Source of the DNA: Gemmatimonadaceae bacterium
GTDB lineage: Bacteria > Gemmatimonadota > Gemmatimonadetes > Gemmatimonadales > Gemmatimonadaceae
Assembly: GCA_011525845.1 (NCBI GenBank)
Contig: WYBP01000008.1
Coordinates: forward strand, 186,001-250,000
Direction of reading: 5' to 3'
Length of the DNA: 64,000 bases
Below the pieces are notes generated by a model. It saw nothing but the letters and a program-made list of their open reading frames with translations. It ran no database searches and was not told the DNA's origin. Both the position numbers and the translations under genes were made by a program. The first letter of the stretch is position 1. Every line of letters begins with the position of its first letter. Of this stretch, positions 24,019 to 31,165 are shown piece by piece.

Positions 24019-25055
24019 CAGGCGGCCACGCCGGGCGTGGAGGGCACGGCGTCCTCGATCTCGATCCACTCGGCCTGGTGTCGGCGCAGCGCGATGAGCG
24101 CGCCCCGGATGCGGTAGGCGGTCGGGTCGCCGGAGGCACTCCGAAGCTCGGACTCGATCTCGGTGCCGGGCACCACGCCCAGGTCGAGCAGGCGCCGCCG
24201 CTGCGCGCCGTGGCAGGCGCTCGAGAGGTGGAGCACCCGCCCGGTCTCGCCCGGCCGGAGGTCGGCGAGCGTGCGTGACCTGGCGGTGGCGTGCCGTCCC
24301 GTGCGCTCCACGGAGATCGCGGCCTCGAGGCCGCGGGGGAGGGAGACCACCTCGCCGTCGACCTCCACCTCCGTCGCGGTCGCGCCCCGGGCGCGCACGG
24401 CGACCGACTTCCCGAGTGCGAGGCCGAGGGCGCGGAGCCGCTCGTACGCCGCGCGCGGCTCGTCCTCGAGGTGGACCACGCGGCCGGCCTCCCCCGCGGC
24501 CAGCGCGCCGAGCAACACGCCGCGGCTCGCCGGCATCTCCCCCGTGGAGGTCGGGATCGGGTCGCCGTGCGGGTCGTAGCGGGGCTGGCCGAGTCGCACG
24601 GCGAGCCGCTCGATCTCCTCGGGCGAGAGCTCGTGCTCTCGATCCTCCGCCACCTCGTGCCACTCGGCCGGGTCGATGCCCGTGCGATCGGCGAGGTACT
24701 GCTCGAGCAGCCGGTGCGAGCGCACGATCCGCAGGGCCTCGGTCCGGCCGGCTTCGGTGAGGCGCGTGCCGGTGCCGATGGGTTCCGCGAGCCCGAGGTC
24801 GGAGAGGCGGGCGAGGAGCTCGTCGGCCGCGGCGCGCCGGATCTCGAGGGCACCGGCCAGGGCGTCTGCGGGCACGGGCGCGCCGGTGGCCCCCTGGTGG
24901 AAGAGGTACTTCACGGCATCCTCGACCCGCACGCGCTCCGAGAGCCGGCGGTAGCGCTGGAATCGCGCGAGCCACCCTCGGCGCGGCCAGAGCACCAGGG
25001 CGGCGAGGATGACGAGGAGCGCGAAGACGAGGAGGGCGAGCCGCGGGTCGACCAT
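24018..25055 (-). CDS. Membrane-anchored DtxR/MntR-like regulator with two FeoA domains
   Basis: 345 residues. A membrane helix (~6-23, LALLVFALLVILAALVLW) and a basic segment lead into a DtxR-type winged helix (~40-105) and a metal-binding/dimerisation domain (RSHRLLEQYL, then EVAEDREHELS). Two FeoA-like SH3 domains follow at ~180-250 and ~262-335 (each with an LRPGETGRV-like opening). By eye, the MntR ligand positions Asp8, His77, Glu99, Glu102 and His103 are kept, while Glu11 is Lys. It probably senses Fe2+ or Mn2+ and may both repress this operon and assist FeoB. No separate feoA gene exists nearby. Confidence 0.82.
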   Translation of the reverse strand: MVDPRLALLVFALLVILAALVLWPRRGWLARFQRYRRLSERVRVEDAVKYLFHQGATGAPVPADALAGALEIRRAAADELLARLSDLGLAEPIGTGTRLTEAGRTEALRIVRSHRLLEQYLADRTGIDPAEWHEVAEDREHELSPEEIERLAVRLGQPRYDPHGDPIPTSTGEMPASRGVLLGALAAGEAGRVVHLEDEPRAAYERLRALGLALGKSVAVRARGATATEVEVDGEVVSLPRGLEAAISVERTGRHATARSRTLADLRPGETGRVLHLSSACHGAQRRRLLDLGVVPGTEIESELRSASGDPTAYRIRGALIALRRHQAEWIEIEDAVPSTPGVAA

Positions 25056-25069
25056 GGGGGCGGAAAAAG

Positions 25070-25110
25070 TTAGGACATACTAAATCAACTCTCCGTACCG
25101 CCATTGTCAA
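25070..25110 (-). promoter_or_regulatory. Promoter with a candidate metal-regulator operator before the feo unit
   Basis: Reading the minus strand, TTGACA (25110-25105) matches the -35 consensus perfectly, and TGATTT (25087-25082) lies 17 bp further as a poor -10. Just past it, TTAG (25070-25073) and CTAA (25080-25083) form an inverted repeat with a six-base spacer, resembling the arms of DtxR/IdeR boxes. A repressor there would block the promoter 15 bp before the start codon of the regulator gene. Confidence 0.5.
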
Positions 25111-25113
25111 GGC

Positions 25114-25123
25114 GGGGGGGGGG
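25114..25123. repeat. Run of ten G
   Basis: A ten-base G homopolymer lies 4 bp upstream of the -35 box of the feo promoter and 20 bp downstream of the RidA stop codon region. Such runs are prone to slippage and sequencing error. Confidence 0.6.
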
Positions 25124-25152
25124 CGCCCGATCCCGGGAGTGCCGCCCCGGAC

Positions 25153-25533
25153 TCAGGACCGGCGCGCGATCATCTCCACCTCGACCCGGGCGCCGAGCGG
25201 GAGCCCGGCCACGGCCACGGTGGTGCGGGCGGGGAAGGGGCGCTCGAAGCGGGACTCATACGCCGCGTTCATCTGCGCGAAGTCGGCCATGTCGGTGAGG
25301 TACACGTTGCACTTGATGACGTGCGCCATGGTGAGGCCGGCGTCCTTGAGCACCGCCTCGAGGTTCATGAACGCGCGCAGCGTCTGCGCGTGCACGTCCC
25401 CCTCGACGAGCTTGCCCGTGGCCGGGTCGATGGGCGTCTGCCCGGAGAGGTAGAGCTGCTTGCCCGCCCAGACGGCGTGCGAATAGGGGCCGACGGCGGC
25501 GGGGCCGCGCGGGCTGGTGACGGTCTTGCGCAT
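25153..25533 (-). CDS. RidA-family (YjgF/YER057c/UK114) enamine/imine deaminase
   Basis: 126 residues, the normal family length. The RidA signature GPYSHAVWAGKQLYLSGQTPIDPATG is at the N-terminus, with the catalytic-site Arg in the NVYLTDM...NAAYESRF region. RidA trimers hydrolyse the 2-aminoacrylate and related imines released by PLP enzymes. It is divergent from the DNA glycosylase gene, with 91 bp shared. Confidence 0.93.
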   Translation of the reverse strand: MRKTVTSPRGPAAVGPYSHAVWAGKQLYLSGQTPIDPATGKLVEGDVHAQTLRAFMNLEAVLKDAGLTMAHVIKCNVYLTDMADFAQMNAAYESRFERPFPARTTVAVAGLPLGARVEVEMIARRS

Positions 25534-25624
25534 GGGAGACGGGGTGTGGGGAGGGGAGTCGGGGAAGCGCGCACGGAAAGTTGCACGCGTGGCGCCGCGG
25601 CCGCGTCGCGGATACCGTTGCGCG

Positions 25625-26509
25625 GTGCCCGAACTCCCGGACGTGATCGCCTATACCGAGGCCCTCGAACGGCACGTGGTCGGCCGCACCCTTGGCGCGC
25701 TCCGGATCGCGAGCCCCTTCCTCGTGCGCTCCGTCGACCCACCGGTCGGCGCGTTCGTCGGGCGCGACGTGGAGGACGTGGAGCGGATCGGCAAGCGGAT
25801 CGTGCTCCGCTTCGCGCCGGAGGAGTTCCTCGTCATCCACCTGATGATCGCGGGACGGCTGCGGTGGCGCGCGCCGAAGGGGAAAGTCGGCGGCCGCGGC
25901 GCCCTGGCGGTCTTCGAGTTCCCGCACGGCTGGCTCTTCTTCACCGAGGCGGGCACGAAGAAGCGCGCGTCGCTCACCGCGGTGCGTGGTCGCGAGGCGC
26001 TCGCCGCGATCGACCGGGGAGGTCTCGAGGTCCTCGATGCCGCACGGGAGGCGTTCGCCGAGCGCCTCCGCTCCGAGAACCACACGCTCAAGCGCGCCCT
26101 CACCGACCCGCGGATGTTCAGCGGGATCGGCAACGCATACTCGGACGAGATCCTGCACCACGCGCGCCTCTCGCCGCTCCAGACCACCGCACGGCTCTCG
26201 GACGCCGAGGTCGAGCGTCTGCACGCGTCGGTGCAGGAGGTGCTGCGCTGGTGGATCGGCCACCTGCGCGCCGAGGTCGGTGAGGGCTTCCCGGAGACCG
26301 TGACGGCCTTCCGGGAGGAGATGAAGGTCCACGGGCGGTACGGGAAGCCCTGCCCGGACTGCGGCGCGCCCGTGCAGCGGATCCGCTACGCGGACAACGA
26401 GACCAACTACTGCGCGCGCTGCCAGACCGACGGGCGGCTGCTCGCGGACCGCGCCCTCTCCCGGCTGCTCAAGAAGGACTGGCCGCGGTCGATCGACGAG
26501 CTCGACTGA
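25625..26509 (+). CDS. Fpg/Nei-family DNA glycosylase/AP lyase
   Basis: 294 residues from the GTG at 25625, chosen because the family needs Pro2 as nucleophile after Met removal and the next codons read PELPDV. Glu3 is the catalytic acid. The helix-two-turn-helix DPRMFSGIGNAYSDEILH and a C-terminal zinc finger (CPDCG, then CARC) are intact. It removes oxidised bases (8-oxoG, formamidopyrimidines or oxidised pyrimidines) and nicks the DNA. The middle loop is shorter than in E. coli Fpg, so the preferred lesion is uncertain. Confidence 0.92.
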   Translation: MPELPDVIAYTEALERHVVGRTLGALRIASPFLVRSVDPPVGAFVGRDVEDVERIGKRIVLRFAPEEFLVIHLMIAGRLRWRAPKGKVGGRGALAVFEFPHGWLFFTEAGTKKRASLTAVRGREALAAIDRGGLEVLDAAREAFAERLRSENHTLKRALTDPRMFSGIGNAYSDEILHHARLSPLQTTARLSDAEVERLHASVQEVLRWWIGHLRAEVGEGFPETVTAFREEMKVHGRYGKPCPDCGAPVQRIRYADNETNYCARCQTDGRLLADRALSRLLKKDWPRSIDELD

Positions 26510-26537
26510 GCGTCGTGCCGTGCCTGACGCCGCGCGC

Positions 26538-27803
26538 CTACCGAGGCGCGACCAGCGCCTGGTAGACGTACGTCGGGAACTTCGCCCGGATGTCCGCGCG
26601 GTTCGGCAGGTTCTGCAGCATCAGCACCATCACCAGTCGCTCGGCAGGGTCAACGAAGTAGGTCGAGGCATAGGCCCCGCCCCAGCCGTACGTCCCCACC
26701 GACGTGAAGCCGTTGGCGCCGAGCCGCTCGGTGGTCGAGAAGCCGAGTCCGAACCCCTGGCCCGCGCTCCCGTAGAGCGTGCCCACCTGGTTGGTGCGCA
26801 TCAGCTCGACGCTGCGCGGGGAGAGCAGGCGCGTGCCCTTGAGCGTGCCCCCTTCGAGCAGCATCTGCAGGAAGGTCGCGTAGTCACGCGCGGTGGAGAG
26901 GAGTCCCGCGCCGCCGGCGAAGCTGCGCCGCGGGCCGTCCGCGTAGTGCCCCTGCCCGCGGGCGCCGGTGTCGGCCCGGACGATCCTGCCGTCCGCCTCG
27001 CTGCGGTACACGACCGTGAGCCGGCCGCGCTTCGCGGGGTCGAGGAAGAACTCCGTGTCGCGCATCCCGAGCGGACCGGTGATCCGGCGCCGGAAGAACT
27101 CGTCGAGCGCCAGTCCGCTCGCGCGCTCCACCACGCAACCGAGGATGTCCGTGTTGTAGCCGTACACCCAGGCCTCGCCGGGCTGCGCCACGAAGGGCAG
27201 CGTGCCGAGGCGGTCCATCGTCGTGCAGACGGGCTCGTCCTTGTCGGCGGTGTACCAGCCGTACCCGGCGGCGGGCCCGAGCCCGGCGGCCGCGTAGCGC
27301 GCGGCGACGAAGCTCTCGGTGCCATACGAGATGCCGGCCGTGTGCGTCAGCAGGTCGAGGATCGTGATCGCGCGGCGCGCGGGGGTGATGGTGCGCCCGC
27401 TGTCCGCGCGGCTCGCGACGCCCGTGCGCGCGAAGGTCGGGAGCCACCGCGACACGGGGTCCGTGAGCGCGATGCGTCCCTCCTCGACGAGCATCATCAC
27501 GGCGACGCTCGTGAGCGCCTTGGTCTGCGACGCGATGCGGAAGATCGCGTCCGGGGTCATCGCCCGGCGCGCCTCACGGTCCGACCACCCCACCGCGCGC
27601 TCGTACACCACCGCCCCGTCGCGCAGGACGAGGGCCACGGCGCCGGCGATCCAGGACGAGTCCACGCCTTGCTGCAGCGCGGTGTCGAGCCGTGCGAGCC
27701 GGGCGGGGTCGAAGCCTCGCTGGGCGCTCGCGGTCGAGGTGACGAGTGCGAGCGCCGCGAACGTCGCGAGCGCGCGGCCGAGCTGGCGCGTCAGCGGGCG
27801 CAT
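26538..27803 (-). CDS. Secreted serine hydrolase (class C beta-lactamase / esterase family)
   Basis: 421 residues from the ATG at 27803, where a signal peptide starts (RALATFAALALVTSTASAQ); ATGs at 27833 and 27869 are alternatives. The nucleophile motif SQTK (FRIASQTKALTSVAV) and the Tyr motif (VYGYNTDILG) are typical of the EstB/class C beta-lactamase group, as is the late TYGWGGAYAS segment in place of KTG. Enzymes with this layout are more often esterases or peptidases than true beta-lactamases. The divergent Vps10-like gene starts 129 bp away. Confidence 0.88.
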   Translation of the reverse strand: MRPLTRQLGRALATFAALALVTSTASAQRGFDPARLARLDTALQQGVDSSWIAGAVALVLRDGAVVYERAVGWSDREARRAMTPDAIFRIASQTKALTSVAVMMLVEEGRIALTDPVSRWLPTFARTGVASRADSGRTITPARRAITILDLLTHTAGISYGTESFVAARYAAAGLGPAAGYGWYTADKDEPVCTTMDRLGTLPFVAQPGEAWVYGYNTDILGCVVERASGLALDEFFRRRITGPLGMRDTEFFLDPAKRGRLTVVYRSEADGRIVRADTGARGQGHYADGPRRSFAGGAGLLSTARDYATFLQMLLEGGTLKGTRLLSPRSVELMRTNQVGTLYGSAGQGFGLGFSTTERLGANGFTSVGTYGWGGAYASTYFVDPAERLVMVLMLQNLPNRADIRAKFPTYVYQALVAPR

Positions 27804-27931
27804 CAACGGGGACCACCGGATGGGCGTTGTCATGCCCAGATAATCGGACATCCGCAGCCCGGCGTCCACTCGGTCTTACCGCACTCCCCCGCCGCGAGTA
27901 CTATCCCCGCGCCCCCCCACTCGAGGACTCG

Positions 27932-30900
27932 ATGCGCCCGATCTTCCGCACCCTGGCAGGAGTCGCCCTCTCGCTCCTGAGCGCCGCACCCCTCCTCGCG
28001 CAGGCGGCGCCCGCCGCGCCGCGGCTCTCCCCCGACCTCTGGAACGCGCTCCACTGGCGAAACATCGGGCCCGAAGGGAACCGGTTCTCCGCCGCCGTCG
28101 GGATCCCGGGCGATCCCCTCACCTACTACGTGGGCGCCGCGTCGGGCGGCATCTCCAAGACCACCGACGGCGGGGTGAACTGGAAGTCGATCTTCGACGA
28201 CCAGGTGGTGCAGTCGATCGGCTCGCTCGCCATCGCGCGCTCCGACAAGAACATCGTCTGGGCCGGCACGGGCGAGGCCCACATCCGCAGCCACATCTCG
28301 CTCGGCCAGGGGATCTTCAAGTCCACCGATGCGGGCGAGACCTGGAAGCTGATGGGACTCGAGAAGACGGGACGCATCGCGCGCATCGTGGTGCACCCGC
28401 AGGATCCCGACATCGTGATGGCCTGCGCGCTCGGCACCGCGTATGGGCCGCAGCAGGAGCGCGGCGTGTTCCGCACCACGGATGGCGGTGCGACCTGGAC
28501 GCGCGTCCTCTTCGTGGACGAGAACACCGGCTGCTCCGACCTCGCGATGGATCCGAGCAACCCGCGGGTGCTCTTCGCCGGGATGTGGCAGATCGTGATC
28601 CATACCTACGGGCGGTTCAGCGGCGGTCCCGGGAGCGGGCTCTTCGTCTCGCGCGACGGCGGCGTGACCTGGACACGGCTCCGCGGCAACGGCCTCCCGA
28701 CCAAGCCGGTGGGGAAGGTGGCGCTCGCGATCTCCAGCTCCAACCCGCAGCGCGTGTACGTGCTGATCGAGACGGGGGATGGCATCCCGTGGAACGAGCA
28801 GGAGACCGAGGACGGCCAGCTCTGGCGCTCGGATGACGGGGGGCGGCGGTGGACGCTGATCAGCCGCGACCGCAACGCGATGGGGCGCGCCCATTACTAC
28901 TCGCGCATGGCCGTCGCCACCGACGATGAGGACGAGACCTACTTCCTCACGGCCTCGTTCGCGAAGTCGATCGACGGCGGGCGCACGCTGAACGTTCTGC
29001 CCCGCGCGCAGGCGCCGGGCGGGGACCACCACGACATCTGGATCGACCCGACGAACGCGAACCGGATGATCGTCGCGCACGACCAGGGGCTCTCGATCAC
29101 GCAGAACCGCGGCCGCACCTGGTTCCGCCAGCGCCTGACGAACGCGCAGATCTACCACGTCACGGTCGACAACATGATCCCGTACAACGTGTTCGGGAAC
29201 AAGCAGGACGAGCCGACCTACCGCGGGCCGAGCAACGGCCGGCTGAACAGCGGGCGGATCCTGCGCGGGATGTGGCACGCCGTGGGCGGCGGCGAGAGTG
29301 GCTGGGCCACGCCGGACCCGGTGGACCCCAACATCATCTGGTCCACCGCCTCGGGCTCGGGGATGGTCGGCGGCATCGTGGTCCGCTACGAGGAGGCGCG
29401 CCGCCAGTTCCGCTCCGTGGAGATCTGGCCCAACCAGAGCAACGGACCCGCCGAGGGGGTGCGCTACCGTTTCGTCTGGGACTCGCCGCTCCAGATCTCC
29501 CCGCACGACCGGCACACGATCTACGTGGGGAGCCAGCACGTGCACCGCACGACGAACGGCGGGCAGAGCTGGGAGGTGATCAGCCCGGACCTGACGCTGA
29601 ACGACAAGAGCCGCCAGAAGAGCTCGGGCGGCCTCACCGGCGACAACATCGGCGTGGAGTACGCGGGCACGGTCTACGCGATCGCCGAGTCGCCGCGCGA
29701 GAAGGGGATGATCTGGGTGGGGACGAACGATGGGCTCGTGCAGCTCACGCGTGACAACGGGAAGACCTGGACGAACCTCACGGCGAACATCCCCAACCTC
29801 CCCGTCTGGGGCTCGGTGCGAAGCATCGCCCCGTCCAGGTACGACAGCGGCACCGCGTACCTGACGGTGGACTTCCACCAGATGGACAACCGCGACCCGT
29901 TCATCTACCGCACCACCGACTACGGCCGGACCTGGAAGTCGATCACCAACGGGATCCCGAAGTCGATGCTGAGCTACGCCAAGATCATCATCGAGGACCC
30001 GGTGCGCCGCGGGATGCTCTACGTGGGCACGGAGAACGCGATCTACGTCTCGTACGACGCGGGGGAGCAGTGGCTCCCGCTCCAGATGGACCTCCCGCAC
30101 GCGCCGGTGTCGGGGATCATCGTGCAGGAGCACTTCAACGACCTCGTGATCTCCACCTACGGGCGCGGCTTCTTCATCCTCGACGACCTGGGGCCGCTGC
30201 AGCAGCTGACGCCCGAGGTGCTCGCGAGCGCGTCGCACTTCTTCGTGCCGCGCGCGGCCTACCGCTTCCGGCCGATCACCGCGCCCTCCACCTCGTACGA
30301 CGACCCGACGATGGGGGAGGACCCGGAGTACGGCGCGAGCCTCAACTACTACCTGCGCGCGCCGGCGGCGAGGGCGCCGACCCTCGCCATCTCCGATGCG
30401 CAGGGGCGGGTGGTCCGCACGCTCACGGGCACCAACCGCGCGGGGATCAACCGCGTGGCGTGGGACCTCCGTGAGACCGCCAGCGCGGAGACGCGACTCC
30501 TCACGAGCCCGATCCACGCCGACCACATCGAGGTCGGGGAGGACGGGCGCGTGGCGCCCGGCACCGGGCGGATCTCGATCCTCGTCACGCCGGGCACCTA
30601 CACCGTGAAGCTCACGGTGGACGGGCGAGAGCACGTGCGCACGGTCGAGGTCCGGAAGGACCCGAACTCGGGCGGCACCGAGGGCGACATCGCCGCCCAG
30701 AACGCGATGATCAGTGCGCTCCGCACCGAGATGAACTCTGCCGCCGCGGCCGTGGGACGGATCGAGTCGGTGCGCGTGCAGCTCGACGCGCTCCAGCGCG
30801 CGGTCACGGACGCCGAGGTGCGGCAGGCCGCCCGTGCGCTCGCCACCAAGCTTGTCGCGCTGGAGATGAACCTGGTCGAGCTGCGCCAGACCGGGGGCGG

Positions 30901-31147
30901 GCAGGATGGCGTGCGCTTCAGCGCCAAGCTGATCTCCAAGCTGGGCTACCTCGCCAACGGGCTCGCGAGCGGGGACTTCCGGCCGACGGACCAGCAGGTG
31001 GAGGTGCAGGGGATCCTCAAGGAGGAGCTGCGCGCGCACCTCACCGAGCTCGAGTCGCTGCTCGGCGGTGAGCTCGGCGCGCTCAACTCGCTGCTGCGCA
31101 CCAAGAACGTCCCGAACGTGATCGGCGGGCCCGCGATCGTTCCCTGA
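27932..31147 (+). CDS. Secreted Vps10/sortilin-like BNR-repeat protein ('glycosyl hydrolase')
   Basis: 1071 residues. GAGG lies upstream of the ATG at 27932, and a signal peptide (LAGVALSLLSAAPLLAQ) follows. About ten BNR/Asp-box blades run from ~40 to ~780, repeating SxDxGxTW (STDAGETWK, TTDGGATWT, SRDGGVTWT, TTNGGQSWE, TTDYGRTWK), the pattern of the Vps10/sortilin ten-bladed propeller. Residues ~815-910 form a FlgD-like beta-sandwich (GRVVRTLTGTNRAGINRVAWDLR), and the C-terminus is helical. Family members are often labelled glycosyl hydrolases without evidence. The next gene starts 18 bp downstream. Confidence 0.85.
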   Translation: MRPIFRTLAGVALSLLSAAPLLAQAAPAAPRLSPDLWNALHWRNIGPEGNRFSAAVGIPGDPLTYYVGAASGGISKTTDGGVNWKSIFDDQVVQSIGSLAIARSDKNIVWAGTGEAHIRSHISLGQGIFKSTDAGETWKLMGLEKTGRIARIVVHPQDPDIVMACALGTAYGPQQERGVFRTTDGGATWTRVLFVDENTGCSDLAMDPSNPRVLFAGMWQIVIHTYGRFSGGPGSGLFVSRDGGVTWTRLRGNGLPTKPVGKVALAISSSNPQRVYVLIETGDGIPWNEQETEDGQLWRSDDGGRRWTLISRDRNAMGRAHYYSRMAVATDDEDETYFLTASFAKSIDGGRTLNVLPRAQAPGGDHHDIWIDPTNANRMIVAHDQGLSITQNRGRTWFRQRLTNAQIYHVTVDNMIPYNVFGNKQDEPTYRGPSNGRLNSGRILRGMWHAVGGGESGWATPDPVDPNIIWSTASGSGMVGGIVVRYEEARRQFRSVEIWPNQSNGPAEGVRYRFVWDSPLQISPHDRHTIYVGSQHVHRTTNGGQSWEVISPDLTLNDKSRQKSSGGLTGDNIGVEYAGTVYAIAESPREKGMIWVGTNDGLVQLTRDNGKTWTNLTANIPNLPVWGSVRSIAPSRYDSGTAYLTVDFHQMDNRDPFIYRTTDYGRTWKSITNGIPKSMLSYAKIIIEDPVRRGMLYVGTENAIYVSYDAGEQWLPLQMDLPHAPVSGIIVQEHFNDLVISTYGRGFFILDDLGPLQQLTPEVLASASHFFVPRAAYRFRPITAPSTSYDDPTMGEDPEYGASLNYYLRAPAARAPTLAISDAQGRVVRTLTGTNRAGINRVAWDLRETASAETRLLTSPIHADHIEVGEDGRVAPGTGRISILVTPGTYTVKLTVDGREHVRTVEVRKDPNSGGTEGDIAAQNAMISALRTEMNSAAAAVGRIESVRVQLDALQRAVTDAEVRQAARALATKLVALEMNLVELRQTGGGQDGVRFSAKLISKLGYLANGLASGDFRPTDQQVEVQGILKEELRAHLTELESLLGGELGALNSLLRTKNVPNVIGGPAIVP

Positions 31148-31165
31148 GCCTCCACCCCTGAAGCC

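Noticed and set aside
26533-26550. CGCGCC/GGCGCG hairpin between the glycosylase and serine hydrolase genes
   Set aside because: Six-pair GC stems are frequent by chance at this GC content and half of it is coding.
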